DNA from: Rhodoglobus sp.
GTDB taxonomy: Bacteria; Actinomycetota; Actinomycetes; Actinomycetales; Microbacteriaceae
Length of the DNA: 64,000 bases
Reading direction: 5' to 3'
Assembly: GCA_025463515.1 (NCBI GenBank)
Contig: JAODAQ010000054.1
Span: 1-64,000, forward strand
Below the pieces are notes generated by a model. That model saw only the letters and a program-made list of their open reading frames with translations. It did no database searches and was not told the DNA's origin. The translations under genes were made by a program, and so were the position numbers. The first letter of the stretch is position 1. Every line of letters begins with the position of its first letter. Positions 24,182 through 31,162 of the stretch are shown here, one piece after another.

Positions 24182-25537
24182 GTGGCACAGAACATCGGCA
24201 CCCTCGTCATCCTCGGTGCGGGAGGGGACCTCACGTCGAGGCTCCTGCTGCCCGGCCTCGCGTCGCTCCTGGGCTCCTCGCGGGGCAAGGAGCTCCAGCT
24301 GATCGGCGTCGACCGCGGTGACCTGACGGATGCCCAGTGGCGCTCGCGGGTCAAGGGCGCATTCAAGGCGGAGCCGTCGGCGCTCGCGGCATCCGTGGCA
24401 TCGAGCGCACGCTACATCAAGGCGGACGTGACGAATCCGGATGACCTCGCGCGCGTGCTCGCCGAGGCCACCGGCCGCGTCGCCCTGTACTTCGCGCTGC
24501 CGCCCGCGGTGACGATCCTCGCGTGCCAGACCCTCGCGACCATGACGCTGCCGAAGGGCATCATGTTCGCCCTCGAGAAGCCGTTCGGCACCGACCTCGC
24601 GAGCGCGAAGAAGCTCAACCGGCTGCTCGAGACGATCCTGCCGGAGGAGCAGCTGTTCCGGGTCGACCACTTCCTCGGCAAGTCGACGGTGCTCAACCTG
24701 CTCGGGCTGCGCTTCGCGAACCGCATCTTCGAGCCGCTGTTCTCCGCGCCGAACGTCGAGAAGGTGGAGGTCGTGTTCGACGAGAGCCTCGCCCTCGAGA
24801 ACCGGGCCGGCTACTACGACAAGGCGGGGGCGATGGTCGACATGGTCCAGAGCCACCTGCTTCTCGTGCTCGCCCTCACCGCGATGGAGCCGCCGGCCAG
24901 CCTCGACGCGAACGACCTGCGCGGCAACATGGCGCAGGTGCTGCGCGCGACCCGGCTGCGCGACCGCAAGGGCACGTCGAGCCGCCGCGCGCGCTACGGC
25001 GCCGGCACCATCGGCGGCCGCAAGCTTCCCGCCTACGTGAAAGAGGAGGGGGTCGACCCCGTCCGCGGCACCGAGACCCTCGCCGAGCTCACGCTCGAGA
25101 TCGACAACTGGCGCTGGGCAGGGGTGCCGTTCATCCTGCGCTCGGGCAAGGCTCTCGGCGACACCCGCCAGGACATCCTCGTGACGTTCAAAGAGGTGCC
25201 GCACCTTCCTGCCGGCCTCACGGGCGTGCCCGGGCCGTCGTGCCTGCGCATCTCGCTCAAGCCCGCGACCCTCGAGCTCGACCTCATCATCAACGGGCAG
25301 GGCGACCCGTTCGTCCTCGAGCGCAACGTTCTGCACAGCGACCTCGGCGCGGGCGAACTGAGCGCCTACGGCGAGGTGCTGGCCGGGATCATGGAGTGCG
25401 ACCCCACCCTCTCGGTGCGCGGCGATGTCGCCGAGGAGTGCTGGCGAATCGTCGAGCCCGTGCTCGCGGCCTGGCGCAAGGACGCGGTGCCGCTCGAGAC
25501 CTACGCGGCAGGCTCGAGCGGTCCGAAGGGCTGGTGA
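24182..25537 (+). CDS. Glucose-6-phosphate dehydrogenase family protein
   Basis: 451 residues with the G6PD fold. The NADP motif is GAGGDLTSRLLLPGL (canonical GASGDL-x-x-R). EKPFGTDLASAKKLN is the conserved helix. RVDHFLGK stands where canonical enzymes have RIDHYLGK, keeping the catalytic His but replacing Tyr by Phe. GRCENGTTSRRARYG-like positions (RKGTSSRRARYG) are altered in the C-terminal part. It may be a divergent paralogue rather than the main Zwf; no opcA, tal or gnd is beside it. GTG start. It follows the sigma gene by 10 bases on the same strand. Confidence 0.82.
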   Translation: MAQNIGTLVILGAGGDLTSRLLLPGLASLLGSSRGKELQLIGVDRGDLTDAQWRSRVKGAFKAEPSALAASVASSARYIKADVTNPDDLARVLAEATGRVALYFALPPAVTILACQTLATMTLPKGIMFALEKPFGTDLASAKKLNRLLETILPEEQLFRVDHFLGKSTVLNLLGLRFANRIFEPLFSAPNVEKVEVVFDESLALENRAGYYDKAGAMVDMVQSHLLLVLALTAMEPPASLDANDLRGNMAQVLRATRLRDRKGTSSRRARYGAGTIGGRKLPAYVKEEGVDPVRGTETLAELTLEIDNWRWAGVPFILRSGKALGDTRQDILVTFKEVPHLPAGLTGVPGPSCLRISLKPATLELDLIINGQGDPFVLERNVLHSDLGAGELSAYGEVLAGIMECDPTLSVRGDVAEECWRIVEPVLAAWRKDAVPLETYAAGSSGPKGW

Positions 25538-25545
25538 CCTTGGCG

Positions 25546-25616
25546 GGTTGAGTAGAGCGCTCTGGCGCTCGTATCGAAACCAGGTTTCGATACGGCCGCG
25601 GGCGGCCTACTCAACC
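25546..25616. repeat. Tail-to-tail pair of palindromic repeats
   Basis: Long copy 25546-25581 (+; stem GAGCGC/GCGCTC, loop TCTG) and short copy 25583-25616 (-; stem GGCCG/CGGCC, loop CCCG), only one base apart. The second copy supplies the TGA stop and final Ala-Gly of the VOC gene. The first starts 8 bases after the G6PD stop. Confidence 0.95.
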
Positions 25617-25982
25617 AGCCTGCGGCACCAGCTCCTGCAGCGCCCAGCCGTTGCCGTCCACGTCGTCGAAGTAGACGAAGCGGCCCCAGGGCTGCTCGTC
25701 GACGTCGCTGGCCTCGATGCCCCGCTCCCGGAGGAACGCGAGCGCCTCGTCGGCACTCGCGACGACGCACTGGATGCCCTTCTGCGAGCCCGGCGCCATC
25801 GGCGAGAAGTTGAGGTCGAGCACGATCGAGCAGGCGGACCCCGGGGGAGTGAGCTGCACGAAGCGGACCTCGTCGCTCACGGTGATGTCGTGGTCGGCGT
25901 TGAAGCCGGCCTTCACGTAGAAGTCCTTGGCCTTGTCGATGTCGGCAACGGGTACGGAGAGGAGTTCGATTTTCATGTCCAT
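25611..25982 (-). CDS. VOC (glyoxalase/bleomycin-resistance) family protein
   Basis: 123 residues, one VOC module: KIELLSVPVADIDKAKDFYVKAGF at the N-terminus and GRFVYFDDVDGNGWALQEL at the C-terminus. The latter contains the usual metal-ligand Glu near the end. It could be a metal-dependent lyase/dioxygenase or a drug-binding protein; the sequence does not say which. The start is ATG 25982 or 25976. Its stop comes from the repeat. Upstream sits a 36-bp element also found before the WYL-linked ABC exporter, so it may belong to that regulon. Confidence 0.88.
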   Translation of the reverse strand: MDMKIELLSVPVADIDKAKDFYVKAGFNADHDITVSDEVRFVQLTPPGSACSIVLDLNFSPMAPGSQKGIQCVVASADEALAFLRERGIEASDVDEQPWGRFVYFDDVDGNGWALQELVPQAG

Positions 25983-25990
25983 GTCTCAAG

Positions 25991-26026
25991 GCTACGAACC
26001 ACTGCGGACGCTTTCTGTCCTCAATC
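25991..26026. promoter_or_regulatory. Shared 36-bp upstream element, copy 1 (GGAC-N7-GTCC)
   Basis: Matches 28301-28336 at 30 of 36 positions. The core is TACGAACCA, then TGCGGAC, then CTGTCCTC, containing the inverted repeat GGAC-N7-GTCC. It begins 9 bases upstream of the VOC start and 63 bases before the SRPBCC gene end of the gap. Likely operator/promoter of a WYL regulon (inference). Confidence 0.65.
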
Positions 26027-26088
26027 AACCGAAGCCCCAAACGCGAACCCCGGATGCTACGAATAGCAGTAGACCGAAGGGCGGACCC

Positions 26089-26580
26089 ATGGCGGGCTCA
26101 AGCGCAACAGCAGTGGCGATGGCGGCGGCTACGCCCAAGGAGGCGTACGAGATCTCCGGCCCGCTCGACCCCGCTAGGTTCTACCCGAAGTCGGGAGCGC
26201 TGCCCGCCGTCGTCGGGGTGCGCGACCAGTCCGGCACCTGGGACGCTGTCGGCCGGACCCGCAGGCTCGAGCTCTCCGACGGCGGCCACGTCATCGAGAC
26301 GATCACCGACACTGACTCGCCGACCTACTTCGCCTACGAGCTGAGTGACTTCCAGAAGCTGTTCGGGGCGCTCGTGACGGGCGCTCGCGCCGAGTGGCGG
26401 TTCGACCGCGAGGCCGAGGGGACGAGCATCCGGTGGACCTACACGTTCTTCGGCAAGCCGGGGCGCGGCTGGATCGTGAGCCTCATCGTCAGGCTGCTCT
26501 GGGCGCCGTACATGCGCAAGGTGCTGCCGCCCATCGCGAACGAGGTGTCGCGACAGGCGGCAGCGCAAGCGAAGGCCTAG
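26089..26580 (+). CDS. SRPBCC (polyketide cyclase/START-like) family protein
   Basis: 163 residues from ATG 26089. ARFYPKSGALPAVVGVRDQSG and RRLELSDGGHVIETITDTDSP lead into WRFDREAEGTSIRWTYTFFGKPG, the pattern of SRPBCC ligand-binding proteins. The C-terminal helix (YMRKVLPPIANEV) covers the cavity. It probably binds a hydrophobic small molecule. The 106-base gap to the divergent VOC gene carries the shared element. The TAG stop overlaps the convergent permease stop (CTAG). Confidence 0.82.
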   Translation: MAGSSATAVAMAAATPKEAYEISGPLDPARFYPKSGALPAVVGVRDQSGTWDAVGRTRRLELSDGGHVIETITDTDSPTYFAYELSDFQKLFGALVTGARAEWRFDREAEGTSIRWTYTFFGKPGRGWIVSLIVRLLWAPYMRKVLPPIANEVSRQAAAQAKA

Positions 26581-27332
26581 GCGGCCTTCTTCATGGCCCG
26601 GATGCCCACGCTCAGCCCGATCACGGCGAGCACGGCGGCGGCCACGAATCCCCAGACCACCGTCATCGACGCGAGGTCGCCGGAGAGTAGCGCCCGCTCC
26701 GCGGCGACCACGTAGCTGATCGGGTTGAACGCGGCGGCGACCTGCATCCACTGCGGAGCATGTTCGAGCGGCAGCAGCATTCCCGACAGGATCATCAGCG
26801 GGAACAGGGTCGCCTGCTGGATTCCCCAGAACATCCAGTCGTTGTTGCGGCTCGCGAGGGCGAGCGAGTAGCTGAGCGCGCCGAACCCGAGGCCGAACAG
26901 CGCCAGCAGCACGAGCCCGAGAGCCAACCCGATCGGGTTCACGCTGAACCCGAACGGGATGGTCACGAGCGCGATGATGCACGCCTGCACCATGATCGGC
27001 ACCATCTCCTTGAGCGCGCGCCCGACGAGCAGGCTCGAGCGCGAGATCGGCGCGACCAGGGTGCGCTCGTGCGAGCCGGTCTGCATCTCGTAGAGGAGGT
27101 TCGAGCCGGTCGTGCCGGTGCCGAACAGGGCGATCATGACGAGGATGCCCGGCACGAACGACTGCAGGGTCGCCGCCGCGGGCTGCCCGGAGGTCGCGAC
27201 CAGGAGCGGCCCGAACAGCCCCAGGAACACGAGCGGCTGCACGAGGCTGAAGATGAGCGAGAACGGGTCTCGAAGCACGGGCCGCAGCTCGCGGGTGAGG
27301 ACATTCCAGGTGTCTGTGGTGATGGTGCTCAT
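26577..27332 (-). CDS. ABC-2 type transporter permease
   Basis: 251 residues, six predicted transmembrane helices. SHERTLVAPISRSSLLVGRALKEMVP is the conserved ABC-2 loop, and WGIQQATLFPLMILSGMLLPLEHAP lies before the last helices. Partner of the ATPase that starts upstream (ATGA overlap). Together they form a second daunorubicin-type exporter in this window, in an operon divergent from a WYL regulator. Exported compound unknown. Confidence 0.92.
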   Translation of the reverse strand: MSTITTDTWNVLTRELRPVLRDPFSLIFSLVQPLVFLGLFGPLLVATSGQPAAATLQSFVPGILVMIALFGTGTTGSNLLYEMQTGSHERTLVAPISRSSLLVGRALKEMVPIMVQACIIALVTIPFGFSVNPIGLALGLVLLALFGLGFGALSYSLALASRNNDWMFWGIQQATLFPLMILSGMLLPLEHAPQWMQVAAAFNPISYVVAAERALLSGDLASMTVVWGFVAAAVLAVIGLSVGIRAMKKAA

Positions 27333-28291
27333 GCGTTGATCTCTTCCTTGCTGGTGGCGGCGTCTTCGCGCAGGCTGCGCCCGGTGAGGGCGAGGAACAC
27401 GTCGTCGAGGGTGGGTTGGCGGAGGGTGGCGGATGTCACGGAGTCCAGCTCGCGGAGCAGCCGGGGCAGCACCAGCTCCCCGTGGTCGACCGTGAGGCTG
27501 AGCGAGGAGCCCGCTGCCGTGCCGCCCGCCCGCGCGGCCGCCGCTCGCGCATCCGCCTCACTGGCGAACCCCAGTGTGATCACGTCGCCCGCGAGCGTGG
27601 TCTTGAGGTTGCCGGCGGTGTCGTCGGCGATCATCCGGCCGTGGTCCATGACGAGCACGCGCTCGGCGAAGAGGTCGGCCTCCTCGAGGAAGTGCGTCGT
27701 CACGAAGATGGTCGTGCCGTGCTCGCGGCGCAGGTCGAGGATGTGCTGCCACAGGTTCGCGCGGCTCTGCGGGTCGAGGCCGGTGGAGGGCTCGTCGAGG
27801 AACAGCAGCTCGGGAGAGTGGATGAGCCCCAGCGCGATGTCGAGCCGCCGCTTCTGCCCTCCGCTCAGCCCGAGCACCTTGCGCGTGGCGAGCGGCGCCA
27901 GGTCGAGCGACTCGAGCAGCTCGTCGGCCCGCGTCGCGGCGGCCCTGCGGCCCATTCCGTAGAACGCGCCCTGGCTGAGCAGCTCATCCCGCACGCGCTG
28001 GTTGTGGCCGGCGCTCGTGCCCTGGCCGATGTAGCCGATGCGCCGCCGCACTCCGGCCGGGTCGCGGGCGATGTCGTGCCCGACGACGGTCGCGGTGCCG
28101 GAGGTCGGCGGGAGCAGGGTGGTGAGCATCCGGAGGCTCGTCGACTTTCCGGCGCCGTTGGGGCCGAGGAAGGCGACGAGCTCGCCGCGCTGCACATCGA
28201 GGTCGAGGTCGGTGACGGCCTCCACGACGGCCTTCCGGACGGTGAACGTCTTGGTCAGGCCGCGGGCGGTGATGATGGTGTCTGTGGTCAT
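27329..28291 (-). CDS. ABC transporter ATP-binding protein (DrrA-like)
   Basis: 320 residues from ATG 28291. Walker A GPNGAGKST, Q-loop IGYIGQGTSAGHN, signature LSGGQKRRLDIA, Walker B LFLDEPSTGLDP and H-loop VTTHFLEEADLFAER are all intact. The C-terminal domain ends with LDDVFLALTGRSLRE, as in DrrA/nodulation-type ATPases. It energises the overlapping permease. The shared 36-bp element starts 10 bases upstream. Confidence 0.95.
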   Translation of the reverse strand: MTTDTIITARGLTKTFTVRKAVVEAVTDLDLDVQRGELVAFLGPNGAGKSTSLRMLTTLLPPTSGTATVVGHDIARDPAGVRRRIGYIGQGTSAGHNQRVRDELLSQGAFYGMGRRAAATRADELLESLDLAPLATRKVLGLSGGQKRRLDIALGLIHSPELLFLDEPSTGLDPQSRANLWQHILDLRREHGTTIFVTTHFLEEADLFAERVLVMDHGRMIADDTAGNLKTTLAGDVITLGFASEADARAAAARAGGTAAGSSLSLTVDHGELVLPRLLRELDSVTSATLRQPTLDDVFLALTGRSLREDAATSKEEINA

Positions 28292-28300
28292 GGATGCCAC

Positions 28301-28336
28301 GGTACGAACCAATGCGGACTGTTCCTGTCCTCGATC
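28301..28336. promoter_or_regulatory. Shared 36-bp upstream element, copy 2 (GGAC-N7-GTCC)
   Basis: Second copy of the element at 25991, in the same orientation and at almost the same distance from a minus-strand start. It lies between the ABC operon and the WYL regulator gene, the expected place for an autoregulatory site. Confidence 0.68.
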
Positions 28337-28353
28337 CGAGGCAGAATCGACTC

Positions 28354-29316
28354 ATGTCCGATTCGACGACAACCTCCCGGGTCTTGGCCCTGCTCAACCT
28401 GCTGCAGACGCACCGGCACTGGCCCGGTCCGGAGTTGGCAGCGCGGCTGGATGTCACGGCCCGCACGCTGCGCCGCGACGTGGAGCGCCTGCGCGAGCTC
28501 GGCTACCGCGTGGAGTCGGTGCCGGGCGCGGGCGGCGGTTACCGGCTCGAGGCCGGCGCCGCGCTTCCGCCGCTGCTGCTCACGGACGACGAGGCCGTCA
28601 CGATGGCGATCGGCCTGCGGGTCGCGGCAACACAGGGACTCGCGGACGGCGCGACGACGACCCTCACTGCCCTCGCGAAGCTCGAGCAGGTGCTGCCGTC
28701 GGCCCTCCGCCAGCGGGTGAACGCGCTCGCCTCGAGCGTCCAGTCGGGGGAGTCACGGCAGTCGGTGGTCTCGCCCGAGATCCTCGGGCAGCTCGCCCTC
28801 GCGTGCCGCGACCAGGAGCGCATCCGCTTCGACTACGTCGCCGCCGACGGCACCGAGTCGCAGCGCGTCGTCGAGCCGCACTCCCTCGTGCCGCGCGGCC
28901 GCCACTGGTTCCTCGTGTGCTGGGACGTGCGCCGCGACGACTGGCGCACCTTCCGCGTCGACCGCCTGTCGAACTTCTTCGGCACCCGCCTCGCGTTCGT
29001 GGCGCGCGACCTCCCGGCCGAGACTGCAGCCGAGTTCGTGGCCATCGCCCACGGCAAGCTGCGCGCGCGGCTCACCGCCATCGTGCACATCGCCATGCCG
29101 CTCGACCAGATGCGCCTGCATTTCGGCCCCTACGCGACCTACGCGACGCCGCTGGACGAGCGCACCACGCGCTGGCCGATCGGCGGGCAGACCGTCGAGG
29201 AGATGTTCGGCGCTCTCGCCTGGATCCCGGCGGGCGTCGAGTTCACCGTGCACGAGAGCGACGAGCTCGCGGGCTTCGTCCGCGACATCGCCGCACGCCT
29301 GGGCCGGGCCGCCTGA
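28354..29316 (+). CDS. HTH and WYL domain transcriptional regulator
   Basis: 320 residues. The N-terminal HTH_11 is SRVLALLNLLQTHRHWPGPELAARLDVTARTLRRDVERL, followed by GYRVESVPGAGGGYRLEAG. The central WYL domain contains ERIRFDYVAADG, VVEPHSLVPRGRHWFLVCWD and DDWRTFRVDRLS; here the eponymous W-Y-L reads WFL. The C-terminal WCX extension follows. It belongs to the YafY/PafBC-like group, which senses ligands or nucleic acids. It is divergent from the ABC exporter with a GGAC-N7-GTCC site between them, and an identical-type site lies before the VOC gene. Confidence 0.93.
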   Translation: MSDSTTTSRVLALLNLLQTHRHWPGPELAARLDVTARTLRRDVERLRELGYRVESVPGAGGGYRLEAGAALPPLLLTDDEAVTMAIGLRVAATQGLADGATTTLTALAKLEQVLPSALRQRVNALASSVQSGESRQSVVSPEILGQLALACRDQERIRFDYVAADGTESQRVVEPHSLVPRGRHWFLVCWDVRRDDWRTFRVDRLSNFFGTRLAFVARDLPAETAAEFVAIAHGKLRARLTAIVHIAMPLDQMRLHFGPYATYATPLDERTTRWPIGGQTVEEMFGALAWIPAGVEFTVHESDELAGFVRDIAARLGRAA

Positions 29317-29388
29317 GGCGCTGCCAAGACCCGCCCCGACGGGCACCGCGTCCGGTCGCCAGCTGAGGCGGTCCTCCCTCCGCCCGTT

Positions 29389-29441
29389 CCGCCAGCTCAG
29401 GACATTAGTTCGGGACCCTTACGAATGTCCTGAGTTGCCGG
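29389..29441. repeat. Inverted repeat, 18-bp imperfect arms
   Basis: CCGCCAGCTCAGGACATT (29389-29406) pairs with AATGTCCTGAGTTGCCGG (29424-29441) with two mismatches and a 17-base loop. It lies in the 245-base gene-free gap between convergent WYL and FBP genes. No T run follows, so it looks more like a palindromic element than a simple terminator. Confidence 0.7.
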
Positions 29442-29561
29442 AGCGCCGGGGTTGAGGAGGCGCAGGCCCCGCGGGGTGGTCGAGTCGGTGGCCGGGTACG
29501 CGGCAACCATTGCCGCACGCTCGCGCGGGTACGTGGGTGTCGGAGAGCACGACGACTGACG

Positions 29562-30053
29562 TCACGCCGTCTTCATCACGTCGGCGGTGAACGCCCGCAC
29601 GCGCGTCACGAGACCCTCGATGCGCGTGGCGAGCAGTTCCTCGGGGTTGAGCAGGTCGTGCGCGGGCGGAAGGATGCGGATCATGTGCGAGCACGCCAGG
29701 TCGTCGCACACGTAGGTGCCGATGGTGTTGCCGTCCCTGCCGGACTGGCCAGCGCGCGGGGCGGAGAACAGCGAGATCTCGTCGGAGCGGCGGGTGATGC
29801 GGCACCACGAGCACATCGCGGCGATCCCGGGGCGCAGGGAGAACTCGGAGGCGCGCAGCACGAGCCCGACCGGCCGCTCGTCGACCCAGTGCACGAGGTA
29901 GCCGCGCTGCGGGGACTGCTGGTCGCGCCAGCCGAGGTACTCCCGCTGCTCCCAGAGCACGTCGTGCAGGCCCGGCATGGGCACCCGGCCCGCCTCGCCC
30001 TTGGAGGCGTTGACGAAGCTCTCGCGAATGTCGTCGGGTGTCAGCTGCTTCAC
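29562..30053 (-). CDS. FBP-domain protein (treble-clef zinc finger)
   Basis: 163 residues. The C-terminal half has paired cysteines CSWC and CDDLAC, which form the zinc site of the FBP (fibronectin-binding-like, EF-G-binding FusB-type) fold. The N-terminus is helical (LTPDDIRESFVNASKGEA). FusB-type proteins bind elongation factor G; in actinobacteria the role is not established. The GTG start overlaps the TetR stop (GTGA), so the two are an operon. A nearby zinc or ribosome-stress role is only a guess. Confidence 0.82.
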   Translation of the reverse strand: MKQLTPDDIRESFVNASKGEAGRVPMPGLHDVLWEQREYLGWRDQQSPQRGYLVHWVDERPVGLVLRASEFSLRPGIAAMCSWCRITRRSDEISLFSAPRAGQSGRDGNTIGTYVCDDLACSHMIRILPPAHDLLNPEELLATRIEGLVTRVRAFTADVMKTA

Positions 30054-30691
30054 GCCGTAAAGCCTGCCTCAACCATGTCGATAACGCGCTGTGTGACGGC
30101 ATCGGCCTGATCGCGCGGCAGGGCGCGCAGCGGCCCGTCGATGCAGAGCAGCGCGAATCCGTGCACGGACGACCACGCCAGGAACTCTGCCTGCGGGCGG
30201 CGGGCCGCGGGCATGATCCCGGATGCCACGAACTCGTCGAGCGCGACGCTGAGCAGTTCGAGCGGCGACCTGCCGCTGGGGCCCGACTTGCTCGCCGCAG
30301 ACGACGTCTCGAGGTTCGTCGGAACGAAGAACGCGGCGCGGAACAGGCCCGGCTCGTCGAGGGCGAACGCGACGTAGCCCGTGCCGACCGCCCGGAGCTG
30401 GGCCCGCGCGACCGCTTCCTTCGTGCCCGCCGGGATGCCGTCGAACAGGGCGTCGATGCGGGTGGCGAGCATCGCCAGGGCCTCGTCGCTCACGGCGGAG
30501 AGCAGAGCGTCGCGATCGGCGAAGTGCCGGTAGGCGGCGTTCGGGGAGACGCCGACGCGGCGGGTGGCCTCGCGCAGGACTACGGCGTCCGGTCCGCCTT
30601 CGCGGGCGAGCTCCATGCCCGCGGCGAGCAGGGCGTGCCGGAGGTCGCCGTGATGGTAGTTGGGTCGGGACAGTGCGCCGGCAGTGGTCAC
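30050..30691 (-). CDS. TetR family regulator with WHG domain
   Basis: 213 residues. The N-terminal HTH (YHHGDLRHALLAAGMELARE, VLREATRRVGVSPNAAYRHFADRDALL) is followed by a TetR_C_33/WHG-type C-terminus. WSSVHGFALLCIDGPL carries the WxxxHG signature. The GTG start is chosen because YHHGDLR conventionally lies about 10 residues in. It is divergent from a VOC gene, with symmetrical sequences between them. It is co-translated with the FBP-domain gene. Confidence 0.92.
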   Translation of the reverse strand: MTTAGALSRPNYHHGDLRHALLAAGMELAREGGPDAVVLREATRRVGVSPNAAYRHFADRDALLSAVSDEALAMLATRIDALFDGIPAGTKEAVARAQLRAVGTGYVAFALDEPGLFRAAFFVPTNLETSSAASKSGPSGRSPLELLSVALDEFVASGIMPAARRPQAEFLAWSSVHGFALLCIDGPLRALPRDQADAVTQRVIDMVEAGFTA

Positions 30692-30730
30692 GCGACTCCC
30701 TTCTGCGAGCGACGGGGTCTTGGTCGCTCT

Positions 30731-30762
30731 GTCATCTTATGACAGTGTTTACAGCGTTAACA
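30731..30762. promoter_or_regulatory. Candidate TetR operators in the tetR-VOC gap
   Basis: GTCAT-CTT-ATGAC (30731-30743) is a perfect 5-bp inverted repeat. TGTTTAC-AGC-GTTAACA (30746-30762) is a 7-bp one with one mismatch. Both lie between the divergent starts, 17 to 40 bases before the VOC gene. Confidence 0.5.
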
Positions 30763-30778
30763 TCAAAGGAGATCAGGC

Positions 30779-31162
30779 ATGTTCGGTGACACCAAGGCAT
30801 TCAGCGGGTTCTCGGTCGACGACATCGACGAGGCCCGCACGTTCTACCGCGACACCCTCGGCCTCACGGTCGAGGACAACGCGATGGGCTTCCTCAACAT
30901 CCACCTCGCGACGGGCGGTGTGATCCTCGTCTACCCGAAGCCCGACCACGCCCCCGCCACATACACGATCTTGAACTTCCCGGTGCCGAGCGTCGACGCC
31001 GCCGTCGACGAGCTGAACGCGAAGGGCGTCGTGACGAAGATCTACGAGGGCGATTCGACCGACTCCCGCGGCATCGCCCGCCCGGACAAGCCCGAGTGGG
31101 GCCCGGTGATCTGCTGGTTCAAGGATCCGGCCGGCAACGTGCTCTCCGTACTCGAAGACTGA
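30779..31162 (+). CDS. VOC family protein
   Basis: 127 residues: SGFSVDDIDEARTFYRDTLGLTVED at the N-terminus and ICWFKDPAGNVLSVLED at the C-terminus, a standard VOC chain. The Glu in the last motif is the usual metal ligand. AAAGGAG lies 7 bases before the ATG. It is divergent from the WHG TetR gene, which probably controls it. Its last 121 bases overlap the C-terminal codons of the convergent acyltransferase. Confidence 0.9.
   Translation: MFGDTKAFSGFSVDDIDEARTFYRDTLGLTVEDNAMGFLNIHLATGGVILVYPKPDHAPATYTILNFPVPSVDAAVDELNAKGVVTKIYEGDSTDSRGIARPDKPEWGPVICWFKDPAGNVLSVLED

Noticed and set aside
25991-28336. The shared 36-bp element as an ECF sigma promoter only
   Set aside because: No convincing -10/-35 spacing was found, and the inverted GGAC-N7-GTCC next to a WYL gene fits an operator better. 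A promoter function is not excluded.
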